Shown here one piece after another: positions 1 through 12,484 of a stretch of DNA of 64,000 nt. The position numbers and the translations under genes are program-made. The notes beneath the pieces were generated by a model. It was not told where the DNA came from. It searched no databases and worked only from the letters and a program-made list of their open reading frames with translations. How positions within the stretch are numbered: position 1 is the first letter of the stretch; every line of letters begins with the position of its first letter. Source of the stretch: Taenia hydatigena (taxonomy: Eukaryota > Platyhelminthes > Cestoda > Cyclophyllidea > Taeniidae); NCBI GenBank assembly GCA_036345935.2, contig JADWOT020000003.1:11361091-11425090 (forward strand). The letters are read 5' to 3'.

Positions 1-3000
1 GGCTATGTAATTTCGGCGTCTATTGCTCTTAAGATGACATGGCTGCGCTGACTACCTTGCTTAGTGCAGTGAAGTAAGGATGGGAGGTGGTTTACATCAA
101 ATGCTTACACCTAGTGAAGGATGCCATTGGTGGCTTTGAATAAATAATGTCCTGAAGGTAACACCATCGTTATCTTTAAGCCAGTGTAGTATTTTTGTGC
201 TCTCCCTTTACAAAGCGACCTTCTCTAACTACTATTATTAGGGCTAGTTAAGTGGAAACCAAGTGATGCATTTCTCTCTGTAGTGGTCAAATTCGTTTAG
301 GTTTATTGAGGTGCAGCATGATTTGTCTGAAAATGAGATGAAGGTATCATGCAAGATGAAATTTAGTAGCATTCCTATCCCTTTAAAGCCCGAAATCTCA
401 AGCGTCTTAATGAGTTAGTGAATTGTGCCATCTTGATGTTTTTTAGGGGAGAGTACTTTAACTATTGCCTTAGGAGACCTAAAATTGCTATGACCACTCA
501 TTAATTTTTGCACTGCATGATCGACTTGACCAGACTCCGTTAACTTCAAGCCTCCAAGGGAACATCTTTACCCAATTAGAGCTTAACAAAACTCCATTAT
601 TGGCTTTAGGTTGAATTATTTTGGGGCTGTGCTGCTTCCATTGTTGACCTGACGCTTTCGTATGCAAATAATACAACTAGTTATTGTAAGTGCAGCATGA
701 TTTAAAATGACTGCAGGTGTGCGCAAAAAGGAGTTAATTCAAAAGCATAAGTACTTAGGTTAACCTCATTTAAAATTTTACATATCGCGTTGAATAACCA
801 AAATTTTTCCTACAAACATGAGAGCAAACACGTAAATGTGGTATTTGCACTTGTTGTGTTCGCGATAATGGAAGGTTTGGCACTACCATCTTCCACTTTG
901 GTTGATGTGACCGATGCAGACGTTTTAAATTTGGGTGGAGCCGACGGTATTGCACAAATCGTCTCAGCAGCAAGAAGTATTTTATTTACGTAGAGCAATT
1001 ATTTGTAACTGGGTCTAACTATGACGAGATGTGTATAATTTGTGGTTTGGAAATGTGAGAGTCATTGCTAAGCAAATGATGCGTTCTTACTTAGATAAAT
1101 TACATTAGCCCAAGTAAGGCGTTGCCACAAATTTTAATTGTACTTGTTCCGGTTAAATGGCATATGGTAGTACTGACTAAAGCACTGGGAGGTCATTATT
1201 TTTGGCATAATATCATAAAATTTATCCGATTGAGCTCAAGTGAACCCAATCTGTACACATCAAACTCCCCCTTGCGATGGCCTCCCTTCGCGAACCCTTT
1301 TAATTTCTAGAACCCTCACATTCTAAGCCTCGAACGCAGGTAAACCTGATTCCATTTTTTTTAAAAAGGAGGTGGTAGGACTGCGATAACATATCAACCA
1401 ATTTATGGAATGCTGGGCAATCATGAAGCGAAATTTGGGACTCATACACTGGGATCTAAGGAAATTACATAGGCTGTAGAATGTATCGGTGGTTAGTGGA
1501 TCTTGCGTTGATGCCCAGAGTTGTGACGAGTTGTGTTTCTTACTCACTGGTGTGGTTTCGATGGCAACCATTTTCATTCAAAATGAGCGTGTGGATGCAC
1601 TAACTTGAGGGTACTATGCCATATAGAAGTGGAGCACCACCTCAAGCAACTTTCGCTCCTGTATGAAGAACAGGTTAGCATGATGTATGAGGTCTGCCAA
1701 ACCATTTGGATCATTGGCGCCTATATTTTGGAAAATTCTTCCAACACATTTTTACCATATTATTTTGCTAGTTTCTTTCACACTTTTCCACATCTTTGCA
1801 TGCCAATTTGCTTGAGCTTACCTGAGTAAGGAAGTCTGATAAATCGTCCCTTTTCATTAATGAACATAAGCATGCATTTGCATGCCTACTTCAAACAGCT
1901 ATGTTTTAAGGTTAGGTTTCATTCATTAAAGATGCAATCATACCTGCGTGGTTTGGTTTTATCTTGGGTCTTCACAGTTTCATTTCGTAAAACACTTCAG
2001 TTGAAAGCACGTGGCTGAACTGAGTGCGTAAGATGTGCAAATTCGGGTAGAGTGGCAAACATTAGTTTATCTGCGACCTAAAATTCTTAGAAAATTGAAA
2101 ATTGTGATTAAAGGTGCTGACTTCCATTTTGTAGCTTCCTTAACAAGAAGAGTTTCATTCAACCAGTCGAAGAAATATAATCCCATTTTTTGTCTTAGGC
2201 AAAAATACTTAACCTATTCATCGGCTAGATGAGAAATGTATTTTTCTTTGTATTTGATGTGAAGCATATAAAGCATATTGCTGGTCATGACATTGTGGTA
2301 AGCAGCGAAATTTGTGTTACCAAAGAGTTGTCTTACTGATACCGAATGAGGCTACAACTTGAGACTATCATTGATTGGTAAAAGTAGTAAGATAGTAGAC
2401 CTTATTTGTTAAACACATACAATTACAAATCCAAATAGGGATCTATAAGAACCTGGTTTGATAAGCATAAAACAGTTATGGTGGTGTAAGATCTGTTCTA
2501 TTTTATTTATAGGACCATATGTCTTTTATGCTTACTCTTTAGATACTACTTTATTAAGATCAGTAAGCATAATTTGGCCGTAACTCACGTAGAGATATCT
2601 ATGAGCTGATGCCCTTTCACAGAGCATATATCATTGAAGAATTTATGAAGCGTTACCGCCATAATAAGTGAGTGGTAAGTAAAATAGGGATGTAATCTTA
2701 ATTAATGCATGGAATGGATGCAAATGGATTAAAAAGCGGTGACGGCCATCAATTAATGTCTTCAAAAACAAGCATTCAATGAAATATGATCTATAATTTT
2801 GCAAGTCATGGTTTCTTTGGTTTTCATTATTCTCTAGGGCTTAAAAAAATAAAAGTTCTCATTGTAGCGGGACCAGGATTTAATGCTGGAACTGCTAGCA
2901 CTTTCTGCAGAATTCAAAGCTATCGGCCAATTCTTGCACTTTTGGAAATGATATTAGGCAAATATGAACAACTGCATTGCAGCATCGGGAAGAAATATTA

Positions 3001-3960
3001 TCTGGCGGAAATAAGAGTTAATCTGTGATTTCAAGAGGGCGCAATTAAGAAATAATTTGCAGTGGAATTCATCCGCAGAACTAGTCACCTGGATCATGTG
3101 GTCCCTCCAAGTATTCTTTTCAACTAAACAAAATTTTATTCAGCCGAAGCCGCCTTTGTCTTGATAACGTTTGTCTAGAAGTAAAAAATTGAAATAGGAA
3201 GAGGAAGAGTGTGAAAGAAACAGTCAAGACGCAGCGAAACATTATTTTAATCAATCAATCTTTTTCCTTTCTTTCCTTCTATTCCAAGTAGCGGCTTGTG
3301 CAATCACATTATTCAACGTATAAATTAGACTTTTCTCCTACTAAGCAACTGCTTATAAGCATAGACTTTCCAAATAAAGTGATGTAATAAATATTAATAT
3401 GCTTGAGATAGTAACTGGGGCGTGCGAGTAAAGTCACATTTACATTTATTTGATTATATTATTTAGCACCCAAACACTAGGTGAATATGCGATAGGGTAG
3501 TGGACAAACCGCTGTTGTAGCCATCCCTAAAAATTCTCATGGTTTATCACGTCTCTAGAAACGAAGGTTAGAGGCTGCTGTTTGAACAAGCACAACTCCG
3601 ATAAGTGCAAACAGTTCACTAGAAACCTTAGTGATCCACTGTCCTTCTAGGCGTCATGAGTGAGGAAAAACTACAACTTCCTGATAAATGTTTTGAGACT
3701 TATGTAGAGTATGCGCAGTTATCGCTAAATAAGATTCGAGAGAAGACTGCATTTCCCATTTGAGCAGGTATTAGATGTGGGTCTTTCACCTCAAGAAAAC
3801 CAACGTAGATTACACCGCGGCATCAGGACACACGACTTTAAAGTGTTGCGTCTGTGCACAAATTAGGCTAAGTAAAGTATTGCCAGACTTGTTAGGAACT
3901 GAGGCGTATTTCTAAGACACTACTTTGAGGCGTCCTGTTTTTAACATCTTTTTCACTCTT
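1..3960. other. No supported gene (window start)
   Basis: I see AT-rich sequence with only short chance-length open frames. The one stretch worth noting is on the minus strand at 810-998: an open frame with a Thr/Asn-rich stretch ending in a short hydrophobic, Cys-containing tail, which resembles the last exon of a GPI-anchored protein. No upstream exon could be tied to it. It is recorded among the findings and not as a gene. Confidence 0.5.
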
Positions 3961-4162
3961 AGAATCAATAGATAGCGGTGCGTATAAAATAGTAACTAAC
4001 AGTAGCTCGTGCATTTGAGTTATTATATGCTTTTATTTTGTGGCTGCATTTAAGCAGTTTGTTTATAGAGTCGAAACGGAATTTTAATGTGATCCATGAA
4101 CTTAGCTTAAACAAACACTTGGTTTTCGTAAAGAGCCCCAATGTCCAGTCATTGATCTTGAG

Positions 4163-4168
4163 TTTATT
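4163..4168 (-). promoter_or_regulatory. Candidate poly(A) signal of copy A
   Basis: AATAAA on the minus strand, about 217 nt past the copy A stop codon, inside a block conserved between copies A and B. The same position in copy B (about 19.57 kb) reads GATAAA. A second AATAAA lies further downstream at 4032-4037. Confidence 0.45.
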
Positions 4169-4384
4169 GAAATCTGTGGTGTGGGTCACGATGCTGCGGC
4201 TATTATCGCACAGACCGTATATAATCTTGAATAAAGTCTAAGCATTTTAGGCACCCATTCTCGATTTTAAAAGAAAAATATGCCAATGCAGCTAAAATGT
4301 TCAAGGCACGCAAAAGAGGCTGCAAGGTGTTTGATTTCATGTAGTCCTGTTGCTTGTCACCTTCGCCGGTTCAAACGAATGCAT

Positions 4385-7300
4385 TCACCAATGTAAGAGT
4401 ATGAACGGCAACGAAATAATAGCTAAAATTAAAACAGATCATCCTAGAATTATGGATACTGGTAATTTCTCGAAGCAAAATCTCTGCCACAAAATCAGCT
4501 TTTAGGACTTAAATTTTCACGTTCAAATAGACTGTCATGATATCGTGCTAAGTCTGCGAAAGGAATTCTGTCAAATATGTTATAATATTTAAAGGAAATC
4601 TTGCGAGTGGCTGCTTCACTAGCTTTGATTAATAGAAATCTTTTTACCTTCAGATACACTTGGCAACACTATCCAAACGCTAGTCATGTCCAACGTGTCT
4701 CGAAAATGCACGAGAATGTCTTACCGCTAAGAGCTTGTATCGCTGCAGGTCCTGTGAAATGCAAACATGCGAAGTGGTTAGCTTTGGCAAATGCTGCCTG
4801 ACTGAACAGATCAGTACGTTAAGATTATCCAAAAAGAATGAATGCATTAACTCACCAGAAGAGGTCGTCGCTGTTTAAAAACATCAAGTGGAAAATTGAG
4901 TCAGAGTCCAAGCATCTAAAATCGCGTGTCGCGCTTCCTTAACTAATGCGCGACCTCTGTAATCATGCAGTGTAGCAGCATTATTTCCAAGTACTTCGCC
5001 TAAGGTACATAAAATGCGCTTAACCTGACACGGAGCAGAATGTTAGGCCTGTCAAACGGCCCTGAAGATAAACTTACAACTAATTTCGGTCTTCACTGAA
5101 GTTGGCGTGTCTGGGCGTGAAGATGCTATGCATAATGCAAAATCATAAAGTGTTGATAATTTCTTGAAAATGAGGCGAATCCAGAGCAGTACGCTTAAGT
5201 CTAGGCAGAGCGGCCACAACTGCTGCTTAGGCTGGTGTCAGCAATTGAACTGCAAATAAGTATTCGACACGCCAATGTGGTTACACTCCTAATCTGGTCC
5301 CATGGACTCAGATGCCTAATTGTGTTTAGGAATCACTTGCTCAAATTCTAGGCCAGGTCAAATATGCCACCGCTGTAAGCAGCTGCCCGAAGTGGACGGA
5401 ATCCTAATGCCTACTGCATTTATGTGCGGCATCCCAAATGACGTCTGAACATGATACGCAGATACGTTTGTTTAGTTTCATGAATACAAAAGCGCAACCT
5501 TAATCACAGCATTTTGGTGGAATATCAATCCATAACAATGTAATGTTAACTATACTTTAGCATAAAAGCTCGGGCTATGCAAGGTGAAATAAACACATCA
5601 TTTACAAATAAAAGTGCTCAATGGAGTGACCATTTCAGATGAAGATTGGCACAATAACTTACTTGTTACTATTTGGTATTCTACAAGTCGAAAGGCATAA
5701 ACAAGCGTGTTGCAATCGTTCAACACGTGCTGGCGTTCAAGAACTTAAATCTATTTACTGCGACAGTAGAATAAGTCATCGCAACTTACGATTGCATTCT
5801 GCCACCTCGGGAGATATGCCTAAAGATGGTGGCAGCCCTTAATTAGTCACTTAGAAGTATGATTATTTCTGGGCACGATTTATGTGTCTGCCTTTGACAA
5901 GGCAAATTGCCATCTCTTCACGCCATTTGCAATAAAGTCAATCAAATTGAGATAACCAGTAGGAGGTAGGAAATAATCGTCAAATGTTAAGTAGTTTTGC
6001 GTACCACTTTGCGAATAGTCGACGGACACAATCACAATCGTCGTGTTGCCAATAAAAGCAAAGCTTTCATGCGATACGTTAGTTTTCCTCTGAAAAACTC
6101 CGTGAAATATTCGCAAATCCGCCTTCTCATCTTTTACCATAGGGACTAAAATGGGTAATTGAGAACTTTAGCCAAGTTGGGTTAGTTTGTAAGGCAGTAG
6201 TATATTGGATTTAACTAGTACAAGTGAGAACGCTTTCGTACCTTACCTATTTTTATGGCGCTAATGGCCACAACGGTTAGTCTATTTTTTCACGCTTGGT
6301 TTTTAACTTAAACTCAAAAGGTATGCGCTGAGATTTTACAATTAAAATGCCATATTACGTACCACAGAAGTTGCCGTTACTGAACACAAGTTCGCTTCCC
6401 ATCCAAAGGCAAAATGGCATCCCATTGATACCAAAAGTGGCCTAATTGAATAGTATAGTGTGTAGAGACGTGTGAAAAACCATAAAATTACAGTCTAGTC
6501 ATTCAGAGTTAAAGAATGAGGCTTTAAATATGGAAGAATATGGTAAATAATACTGCGTTAGATTAGCTCAAGTGGCCGACTCGCATACTTTTCAATCATA
6601 ATCACAAAACTGGATCCATAGACTGAGGCAAAAATGAATAAGTTTACCGTTGAGTTACTGTTTGCTCCTCCAAGAGCAAAATTAATGGTGAATGAAGGCA
6701 TGTCTTTGACAAATCGTGAGAGAGGAAACGAAGCATTCAGGTCAACTTCATCTGGCATAGACAGCAGTGCAGCAATTAAAACGACACTCATTTTCGATAC
6801 AAACAGTTTATTCCCTAAGTAGATGTCAATTTTGTCATAACACACAAATAATAGACATAGTATGGGTGACGTGGAAGCATTTATCGTCTATGCCGACAAT
6901 GATTCAACTGAGTAAACGATTCAATCATATTCGTAAATGCAAGGAAATCACTGAGCCAGTTTTTAAATCAGATGCCCAAAACGATACACAATTTTAATTT
7001 TTAAAATGCGCTTATTTATCTTGACTCATCTTTTAGTTGATTTACCTTCTTTGCTTTATCTGTTAAGCATGTTAAGCTGATGAATTTGCATGATAAGTAC
7101 AAAGTACCTTGCTGAGGCCGCGCAAACTCGCATCTTGGCACAAAAAAAGTTGTTGCAGTCACCATGGGATATCGACCATCATCAATCATTAGCATACTCT
7201 TCTGTGCAGTCACATCACTCAATGTGACATTCACATAGCCTAAAATAAGAGCAATTCCTTCAAAACTAACTAGCGGCATTTAGTGCTCTTCACATTAGTT

Positions 7301-8382
7301 TGGGCTGAACGCATCCCGCCTAAATTACATTCCTCTTCAGAAGTAAATACCCGAGCACATGATGTTTTGTGAGGGTCAGTGGTTGTAACCAATTGCGTGA
7401 GATGTGAAAGTACCTTCATTCACCCCATTTGACCTGAATTGGCAGAGCAAATTTTGGGGTTACAAATTCCAGCTTTATGTACAGCAATGAAAATACCGGC
7501 AATTTGGACAGCCATACTGATCGCAAATTGACTTGATGGTGCATTGGCGAAATAGAAGGGAAATAAGTCACCGATTGACGTACCCGCACCCCTAGTACAG
7601 GGCTCGCCCCAAAACTGTGTCTCATTGAGCACGCAAACACCGTTTGCGATTGACATTTCACTCCACCCGGAATCCTGAATGATATGCATTTTCTAAATAG
7701 AAACGTATCACGGTCAAACAAAGGGTTTTATATCCATATTCAGACATTAACCTTTAATAAATACTAGTGCCAAATATATATTCGCAACAGGTAAATCAGA
7801 TTGTTGACAGCCTGTAAGTGGGAGCCAGATACGTATTATGACACGTTGACAAGCGTACAAATTCGTTGCCGTATTCATAATTCATTGTTTTTGACGGTCC
7901 CGATGGCGTCCCAACAATTCGCGAACCCCATAAACCTGGGCTGCTTTCACCTACAAACAAAGAAGATTTTATAAATCACAGAGTCATGTTAGCATGCGTC
8001 ATGCGTGTAAAATTGAGGTGCACCTCCGACAACTGAGAATAGACAAGGCTAGCCATTTAAGGTGGTGATTTGCCGTATTAATTGAAATTTATTGCTGTAT
8101 CACTTGATTTCGGCGCCTTGTATCGTGACTGCGCATGTATGTCATTTAAATCACCGTTTCGGACTTCACATTCAAATTGGCTGACAACGCAATTCCTTCT
8201 AACAAGTATCTGACATTAAATGTCACTTCTCATGCTACACCTAGTAAGAAATGGAGTATTTCTCATGGTTAGCTTGGTGTGTGTGCAAGATTGTAGGATA
8301 AATTTACAACTGTGGAGAAAAGGAAGGACTTGGTACCTGAAGCAGAGATGGTAAAGACGAGGAGAGCGACGAATGCCAGCAT
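4385..8382 (-). CDS. Copy A: 12-exon micro-exon gene for a secreted GPI-anchored glycoprotein
   Basis: Exons, read right to left: 8337-8382, 7859-7950, 7434-7692, 7108-7239, 6648-6814, 6363-6441, 6005-6145, 5790-5819, 5663-5680, 4856-4870, 4725-4751 and 4385-4422. They total 1044 nt, with every junction in phase, giving 347 residues. Exon 1 encodes a signal peptide (MLAFVALLVFTISAS). Residues about 47-305 form a body with eight Cys in the predicted precursor and five N-glycosylation sequons (NET, NVT, NAS, NST, NTT). Exons 8-11 are micro-exons of 30, 18, 15 and 27 nt, all phase 1 to 1, encoding a Cys/Thr/Ser-rich stalk. Exon 12 ends in AIISLPFILLHW, a GPI-type hydrophobic tail. Donors include GTACGT, GTAAGT and a weak GTCAAA after exon 3. 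Copy B supports most boundaries. I recognise no domain. Its plan fits the taeniid diagnostic antigen gp50 family, but that is a guess from architecture. Extra micro-exons in the 800-bp intron between exons 9 and 10 cannot be excluded. Confidence 0.72.
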
Positions 8383-8415
8383 GATACCTGCTCATAACCG
8401 ATGAAGTGTGTTGAG

Positions 8416-8515
8416 TGCAGTTATATGCTCCCAATCGCGAATTTCAACCAGCATGATTGGTTGATTTGGCAAGGTTGCAGCTATATCACATGCCTGTTGA
8501 GATGACATGATTATC
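8416..8515 (-). promoter_or_regulatory. Conserved promoter of copy A
   Basis: A TATA-like CATATAAC lies about 40 bp upstream of the copy A ATG. A further block about 60-110 bp upstream (containing GTGATATAGCTGCAACC and TTGCCAAATCAA) is almost unchanged in front of copy B. Conservation here is clearly higher than in the surrounding flanks, which suggests a core promoter with a transcription-factor site. In copy D the TATA has become TATGTAAC. The transcription start is inferred. Confidence 0.5.
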
Positions 8516-9200
8516 CCCAGCACTTGCACCACCAACGCAAAAGTTTAGGCTCAGTGCTGGGAGTACTGCTAAGCGGGAATACTCAATTGCATGTGAGCGT
8601 ATTCATGTGGGCATATTCAATGCAGAAAGCACAAATTAATCAGGGACTATGGCACAGTTGGGGGTCTATTTTTTACTTAAAAAAACACCTCTCATATAAA
8701 TTGCAGAATCTTCGGTCTCTAATGGAGACACGATGAGGCTTTCCATAGTGTAGAACATTTTGACTCAAAGTAAGAAATAAGATAACTGATATAATCGTAA
8801 ACTAAGGACTCTTTCATTAAGAGAACAAACAAAATCACTCGGAATGAGATCCCTGGCTCACGATGCCAGTTGACAAACTTAAAGGTGTTTTGAGCGAAAG
8901 TTTATGGAGCAAACAGAACGCCTACCACTAGTGGCACTATCGAATGCCTACATGCCTTGCTGTCATTTCCTTAGCCTAAATGTGCTCATAGCAGTGTCAC
9001 TAGAAATTGCCTACGGACACGCACAATGCGTGGGTGGAATTAAAGTTGTTGACTTTGGCAACGCCAAAAGGTAGTGCATTGAAAATCACGTTATTCTTCA
9101 ACCAAAAACAGCGAATCAATTCTTCGGCATCTTAAAAGTAATTGTTACTCACAGATATTTTGTAAGACTTGTCAACTGCCATTTGAGTGCCTTTATCATA
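8440..9200 (-). repeat. Duplicated upstream flank of copy A
   Basis: This 5' flank is an inverted duplicate of about 14580-15370 in front of copy B, with many small indels. Shared landmarks include the segment at 8750-8960 (mirrored at 14820-15070), ending near AATGACAGCAAG. Part of the same flank recurs at 8524-8640, 10139-10230 and 20880-21010. No open frame is preserved between copies, so it is non-coding flank duplicated along with the gene. Confidence 0.6.
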
Positions 9201-9927
9201 TTGAGCTGATTTTGGAATAACTTGCTCAACTGAATTTAGTAAACTAATGAGAACGCCAACAAAATTTGCCTGTCAAAATGATAGCAACACTGGTTATTTG
9301 AGCCTAAGCGTCACCGAATTGAAGTAACACCAGTCAAAGCAGGTGTACAAAACTGAACAGAAGCAATGACGCCATCGACAATGTTTTCAATTATAACGTC
9401 TGTTAGCCAATGCGTTGTGCTCTATGTTTCTGTGGCTTTTCAAAATGACTGATTGACTCTGCGATTTCCGCGCATTGGTTTAAAAGCCTGTTTGTAACTT
9501 ATATAAAGTACAAATTTGCAGAATGTGTGTCGAAACCCACTCCCATGTTCTGTGAAGCTTCCAGCATCAAGTCTCCCACTTGCGCTAAATAAATGGTAGT
9601 TATTCGAAAAGCAAACACCTCATCAATGCTGGGAACACAATAAAGCCAATTGATTTGTCTTTTTAAGCACTATGTGTTTGCAAGGTTGCGGCAGTCTTTA
9701 TTCGAACAAGATTGCTTTCAACATAAATGCATCAGCATTTATTTTAGCAGCCGCATTTTAACAAAGATTTGGTATTCAGTTAATCTTGTTCTGGAGAGGA
9801 AATAGAGCGATTTGTGAAACTGATAGGCAAACATTTCATGCATTACAGTTGGAGGACACCAGGAATATAATGTGATTTAACAATCAAGTGAAATAAGACG
9901 AATAAAAGGCCTGAAAACAATACATAC
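9200..9927. other. No gene seen
   Basis: AT-rich sequence between the copy A flank and the first LTR-like repeat. I find no conserved frame, splice-bounded exon or repeat in it. Confidence 0.5.
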
Positions 9928-10098
9928 TGTAGTACTTTTTTGTTAGAACTACCGATTTCGGTCAAGGACACAGAGGTGGCCGTACTGCCCTAGCTGCGCG
10001 GGCTGGCCTCCGAGCCATGCCAGCAGTCTATTTCCCTTTGTCCGTTGAATACATATATTCTACCCTAGCATTCTGCCTTCTTTTGCCTTCGACGCTAC
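9928..10098 (+). mobile_element. Solo-LTR-like repeat, copy 1
   Basis: Starts TGTAGTAC and ends near CTACACA (TG...CA termini). It shares a 150-bp core with 10653-10830 on the same strand and with 56345-56545 on the opposite strand. The shared core includes GAGGTGGCCGT, CCCTAGCTGCG, GCCATGCCAGCAG and CTTCTTTTGCCTTC. Size, termini and dispersed near-identical copies fit the LTR of a small non-autonomous element such as the taeniid TRIM family. No internal domain, primer-binding site or clear target-site duplication was found. The copy is missing about 12 bases near its 3' end relative to copy 3. Confidence 0.6.
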
Positions 10099-10129
10099 AC
10101 ATACCCTCCGCATTAATATGAATATCCTC

Positions 10130-10300
10130 AGTACTTTACCACCAACGCAAAAGTGTAGGCTTAGTGCTCAAAATGAAGTCACACGAGAATATTCAACTGG
10201 GTGTGGGCGTATTTTGATGCAGACAGTGCAAATTAATTAAAAACTGTGTTGAATTGAAAATAATGTATAAGAGTTTGATATATTTTAAGTCTTTTTGCAA
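10130..10300 (-). repeat. Promoter-flank remnant of the copy A family
   Basis: Starting at 10139 (ACCACCAACGCAAAAG) this segment matches the copy A upstream flank at 8524-8640 in the same orientation. A gene of the family would have to lie to its left, but an LTR-like repeat begins only 40 bp away and no exon 1 is present. I read it as the stump of another family copy. Confidence 0.5.
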
Positions 10301-10652
10301 TATTTACGACAGTCTAACTGGTCTGAAGGGGTATTTGTTTACACCCAATAAGTCGACTTGACATTTGGCAAAATTTTTGCCTTTAATAGAAAAGCTCATC
10401 ATTGTAAAGTCATTAATCGCGCAATGAAATTTCAAAGTGTCGGGACATAGGGAACTTTAGTCCATGCAAGTGGAAATTTTAAAACCATTTCTAAAATGCG
10501 TGATGTATGGAGCGATAATAAAGGCCAATATACGCCCGTAAGTAGCACTGGAGGGTCACTAACTGCAGATCATGAAATCTTCCACGGTTATAATGCCCGC
10601 TTTTCTTGCTGTTATCTTCCCCAACATAAGGGGAGTCCAATAACGGTGCCAT

Positions 10653-10830
10653 TGTAGTACTTTGTTTGTTGGAACTACCGGTTTCAGCCAAGGTCATAGA
10701 GGTGGCCGTATTGCCCTAGCTGCGTAGGCTGGCCTCCAGGCCATGCCAGCAGGTTATTTCCCTCCGCCAGTTGAATGTATGTATTCTACCCTGACACTCT
10801 GCCTTCTTTTGCCTTCGAGGGAGCCTTGGG
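10653..10830 (+). mobile_element. Solo-LTR-like repeat, copy 2
   Basis: Begins TGTAGTACTTTGTTTGTTGG and follows copy 1 for about 165 bp before the match ends near GGGAGCCT. It has the same orientation as copy 1, 725 bp downstream. The two differ at many sites, so a recent paired insertion is unlikely, and the DNA between them contains a host gene-flank remnant, not a retroelement interior. Confidence 0.6.
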
Positions 10831-12480
10831 AAGCATGTGCGAAAAATTATGATAAGTCAGCTATCATGGGCAGCAGCAATGGATAAAGGATAGGTGGAAA
10901 AGGATGCGCCTAGATCGGCCGCGCAGCATTACAAACTATATGATCCTTTAATTTGTATTGGTTGACTCATCTTATTAAGTATAGGGATTAGATTGAAGAA
11001 CGCGCACGCCACATTGCATTCGTCGACTTTACTAGCACATTTATCTTCAGGTCCATGCCTTGTCTTTGCTTGAAATAATCATCAGGTGAACTTAGGCTCA
11101 GGACAGATCTTCATGGTGGAAGAGAGTTGTCGAATCCTATTTCGTGGGCTTATTTATACCATCTACTTTGGCTTTAAATAGTAACTGCTGAATGCGCCTG
11201 CATTCCTGTTGTCAACTCCACTTTTATTCATCTGCCTCATTGCAACAGTCTTTTTAACCACAATAAAGCCAGAATGTTCTCCTGATCTAGCTGGCTGTTA
11301 CGTATTTGTAAGGCGACTTTTTGTGGGTTTAATGAGAAATAGACGGTCTTTGCTCATTATATTGAAAATAATCTCATTTGAGTCGGAGGTAGCTTAATCA
11401 TGTGATTAGCATCATAATAACGATGCTCAAACGAACCAAACCACTAATTTTATTCTAGTTTTGTCGACAGCCTAGATTTCTATTCAATGCGTATTACTTA
11501 TTTTATGGAAATAGAAGACGTGAAACGGAAATTGTGCTAATTTAAACTATTCTTAAGGCATGAAGATTGTTCTGAAGGGATGCTTGGAAAGTGTAGAAGT
11601 AACGTATTGCTTCGTGAAATCAACACAATATAAAGTACGACGCGATAACTGGGCCTAATTATGACTCGTGCAAAAATGTGCCTTAGGTTGTTGCCATTTT
11701 CTGGTGGCCAATTAGTTGTCAGAATTAGAAATTGCGTTTTCTCGGAGCGTCATGTCTTCATTTTATTCATACGGAATTACACAACTAAGTGTCAATCCGA
11801 AAGACAACCAATAAAATTCCAGTGATTCCCAGATTTTTATTGTCAAACTTCGATTTATCAACCTTGGATGAAATCTTATCAATGAAAAAGCACAAACCAT
11901 TGAGTTTAAATGGAAGCCGCTGGTGCAGTGGATGAAAAAATTGACACACTAGTAACTACTCATACAATGACTTTTGTGGATTGACAGATGGGAAAATATG
12001 CGAGGAACAGGTGAGCATGGATGTGCACACGAGCTAGAAGCATTCGCAGACGCAAAGACAGAAACTCATTAATCTCAAAAATGATTGCTGGTGTTGTAGC
12101 CAGTGATCCACAATAAACGAAATGGGCCACCTCGATTCCTTTGAGGGGTGTTGTTGCGTTGGAATCAGTTTTGACATTCTTAACAGCCAACGACGCCGTC
12201 ATCTATTCTACGCAGGCGTGAATTTTATTGCTGTATAGAAGGTTAAAAAGTAATACAAATCACAGAACGATAGCAATGGCGTTATTGCCTTCTTTTTAAC
12301 TTTGTTGGCCTATATTATGCTTGTACTTTATCAGCCAAATGATCAGGCTCTTCTGCCACTAAAAATAATTACCAACGATATTTATGCGTCAGTTTAGTAC
12401 CATGTAAATTGAATGCAAGTAGCTAGTGTTGTTACCGTCCCAGAAATTGATGAAGAGGGCACTTGAATGGCGGTAGTTAG
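10831..12480. other. No gene seen
   Basis: Centre of the inverted duplication (mirror point near 11.9 kb). A minus-strand frame at 11960-12202 is open but has no signal, splice context or paralogue in the window, so it is not called. Confidence 0.4.
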
Positions 12481-12484
12481 GCTT

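Noticed and set aside
9928..10830. A complete TRIM-type element with two LTRs
   Set aside because: The repeats are too diverged from each other for one insertion and the interior is a duplicated host flank with no primer-binding site or polypurine tract that I can see.
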